8,949 bases of DNA, taken from positions 1-8,949 of the forward strand of contig CAUGKZ010000045.1 in assembly GCA_959600065.1 (NCBI GenBank), written 5' to 3'. The notes under the pieces are model-generated. The model was not told where the DNA came from. It ran no database searches and saw only the letters and a program-made list of their open reading frames with translations. The position numbers and the translations under genes are program-made. Shown piece by piece: positions 8,154 through 8,949 of this stretch. Source of the stretch: an uncultured Kroppenstedtia sp. GTDB lineage: Bacteria; Bacillota; Bacilli; Thermoactinomycetales; DSM-45169. Each line of letters opens with the position of its first letter. Within the stretch, counting starts at the first letter, position 1.

Positions 8154-8348
8154 CTATGCCTGCCCCGCCCAGGGAGCCAGAACAGAATGGACCGCGCAGG
8201 AGATGGAAAGGAATCCCTTGCGTAGACGAATGAATTTACTTGTTTTTCCAAGCAAAGATAAACGGATCCCATGAAGTACCGCTACAAGGCACAACTGCGG
8301 CGAGATCCGATTCATCGTACTTGCAGTGATAGAGAGTTGACTACACAT
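8154..8348 (-). CDS. Possible 64-codon leader peptide upstream of the exporter
   Basis: An open frame starts at ATG 8348 with a strong ribosome binding site, AAGGAGGTG, at good spacing. It ends with TAG at 8154, 18 nt before the terminator stem. The product begins MCSQLSITASTMNRISPQLC and resembles no family I know. It is rich in Ser, Leu and basic residues and contains FIRLRKGF (39-46). The Arg-Leu-Arg at 41-43 matches the +X+ pattern known to cause macrolide-dependent ribosome arrest in ErmD-type leaders. The placement between promoter and terminator suggests a regulatory leader peptide rather than a stand-alone protein. That role is inferred, and the frame could be open by chance after a short translated start. 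Confidence 0.5.
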   Translation of the reverse strand: MCSQLSITASTMNRISPQLCLVAVLHGIRLSLLGKTSKFIRLRKGFLSISCAVHSVLAPWAGQA

Positions 8349-8389
8349 GGACCTTTCCACCTCCTTCTTCCGAAAAATTGATATCCCTC

Positions 8390-8418
8390 ATTCTATCCCA
8401 TCTCCCAAAACAAAGCAA
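8390..8418 (-). promoter_or_regulatory. Sigma-A-type promoter for the exporter leader
   Basis: On the minus strand TTGCTT (8413-8418) is followed after exactly 17 nt by TAGAAT (8390-8395), five of six to the -10 consensus. The start would be near 8383, giving a leader of roughly 320 nt before the exporter ATG. It lies downstream of the terminator at 8535-8559, as expected for an independent unit. The stretch 8419-8534 between them holds no gene that I can support. Confidence 0.65.
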
Positions 8419-8534
8419 CGGTTTTTGGAAATGCGAAACCTCAGCTGCCCCTCTCCGCAACACCATAACGGGAACGGAGTTTACCTAGCGGGAGGTGTGT
8501 AGCCACTCCTTCACTTCCAGCTAAGCATCCCATT

Positions 8535-8559
8535 AAAAAAGGGAGGGATTCCCCCTCCC
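8535..8559 (-). terminator. Rho-independent terminator after the small basic protein gene
   Basis: The minus-strand RNA forms GGGAGGG (8553-8559) against CCCUCCC (8541-8547) with a 5-nt loop, followed by UUUUUU (8535-8540). It begins 11 nt after the stop codon of the upstream gene. Confidence 0.9.
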
Positions 8560-8570
8560 CGATCGATCTG

Positions 8571-8852
8571 TTACCGCGATCGCGATTTTTTGCGACGGAA
8601 ATCACCGATAAAAGTGACAAACTCTCCCCGCCGCAGATGGATAGTTCCCCGATTGAAAGCGCGGAAGGAGTTGAAAACAATCGCCGTGCGTCTCTTGCAG
8701 GTTACCCGGACAAAATCCCCGGGACGCAATGCCATCTTTGCCACCCGCACACGGGAAAAATGACACGCCAATCTGACCACCTCAAGCGGACGAACAGCGA
8801 ATCGTTTCTTTTTCCGCTGATGCTCTAGGATTACTTGACTGGATCCAGCCAT
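8571..8852 (-). CDS. Small, strongly basic protein of unknown function (93 aa)
   Basis: I do not recognise a family. The product has 18 Arg and 7 Lys against 5 acidic residues, and ends in a basic tail RRKKSRSR. There is no membrane segment or signal peptide. A short motif recurs three times: RPLEVVRL (21-28), RPGDFVRV (43-50) and RRGEFVTF (74-81). Each sits in an alternating hydrophobic/basic context, suggesting small beta-strand units. The charge suggests nucleic acid binding, but that is a guess. The gene is supported by a near-complete Shine-Dalgarno AAAGGAGTGATC upstream of ATG 8852 and by an excellent terminator right after its stop. The opposite strand also has an open frame (8637-8828), but without comparable signals. 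Confidence 0.7.
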   Translation of the reverse strand: MAGSSQVILEHQRKKKRFAVRPLEVVRLACHFSRVRVAKMALRPGDFVRVTCKRRTAIVFNSFRAFNRGTIHLRRGEFVTFIGDFRRKKSRSR

Positions 8853-8899
8853 AATCGAGGGATCACTCCTTTGCCCGTTTCTATTTTTATCAGGGCTGT

Positions 8900-8930
8900 T
8901 GATTAATCAGGAAATGGGTGGTGGAACCAA
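8900..8930 (-). promoter_or_regulatory. Weak candidate promoter with palindrome, upstream of the small basic protein
   Basis: On the minus strand TTGGTT (8925-8930) is followed after 17 nt by ATTAAT (8902-8907), matching consensus at three and four positions. The -10 lies inside a perfect 10-bp palindrome, TGATTAATCA (8900-8909), which could be an operator or chance in an A/T-rich stretch. No other signal was seen between 8853 and the window end. Confidence 0.3.
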
Positions 8931-8949
8931 AACTGACCTTTCGCTCTTT

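Noticed and set aside
8060..8272. N-terminal extension of the MFS exporter up to an ATG at 8272
   Set aside because: It would translate through the terminator hairpin, is not membrane-like, and lacks a good ribosome binding site. The ATG at 8059 has a proper site.
8096..8383. T-box or known riboswitch leader for the exporter
   Set aside because: No T-box sequence (GGGUGGNACCGCG-like) and no SAM, TPP, FMN, lysine or guanidine core motifs were found. The strong open frame argues for a leader-peptide mechanism instead.
8441..8680. A 79-codon minus-strand open frame spanning the terminator at 8535-8559
   Set aside because: It crosses a strong terminator and overlaps the small basic protein gene in another frame, with no recognisable content.

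Overview
The window looks like a chromosomal segment from a Gram-positive bacterium of the Bacilli, most likely a Bacillales lineage of moderate to high G+C. The reasons are the conserved block topA-trmFO-hslV-hslU-codY, the folate-dependent TrmFO, the CodY regulator, AGGAGG-type ribosome binding sites and rho-independent terminators. The species cannot be named from sequence alone. All supported genes lie on the minus strand, so the biological reading order runs from high to low coordinates. No convincing plus-strand gene, tRNA, rRNA, CRISPR array or insertion sequence was found.

Reading from 8949 down to 1: (a) A small, strongly basic 93-residue protein of unknown function (8571-8852), with a weak promoter upstream and its own terminator (8535-8559). 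(b) A major facilitator superfamily exporter (6734-8059). It is preceded by a leader of about 320 nt with a good sigma-A-type promoter (8390-8418), a 64-codon open frame with a strong ribosome binding site (8154-8348), and a strong terminator hairpin with six U's (8096-8137) before the exporter's ribosome binding site. This is the layout of a transcription attenuator. A second terminator follows the exporter (6656-6690). (c) topA (4366-6441), with a promoter carrying a perfect TTGACA -35 box, and trmFO (3025-4353) only 12 bp behind it. (d) A 240-bp gap where Bacillus subtilis carries xerC/codV. Here it holds only a stem-loop with a U-run, a candidate promoter and an A/T-rich hairpin. (e) hslV and hslU, overlapping by 4 bp. 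(f) A 277-bp spacer dense in inverted repeats. (g) The first 183 codons of codY, cut by the window edge.

The housekeeping block combines DNA topology (TopA), tRNA m5U54 modification (TrmFO), an ATP-dependent protease (HslVU) and the GTP/branched-chain amino acid sensor CodY. The points most worth a second look are the attenuator-like leader of the exporter, the absence of xerC from its usual place, the HslV N-terminus that keeps a threonine-type active site, and the uncharacterised basic protein with three copies of a short motif.
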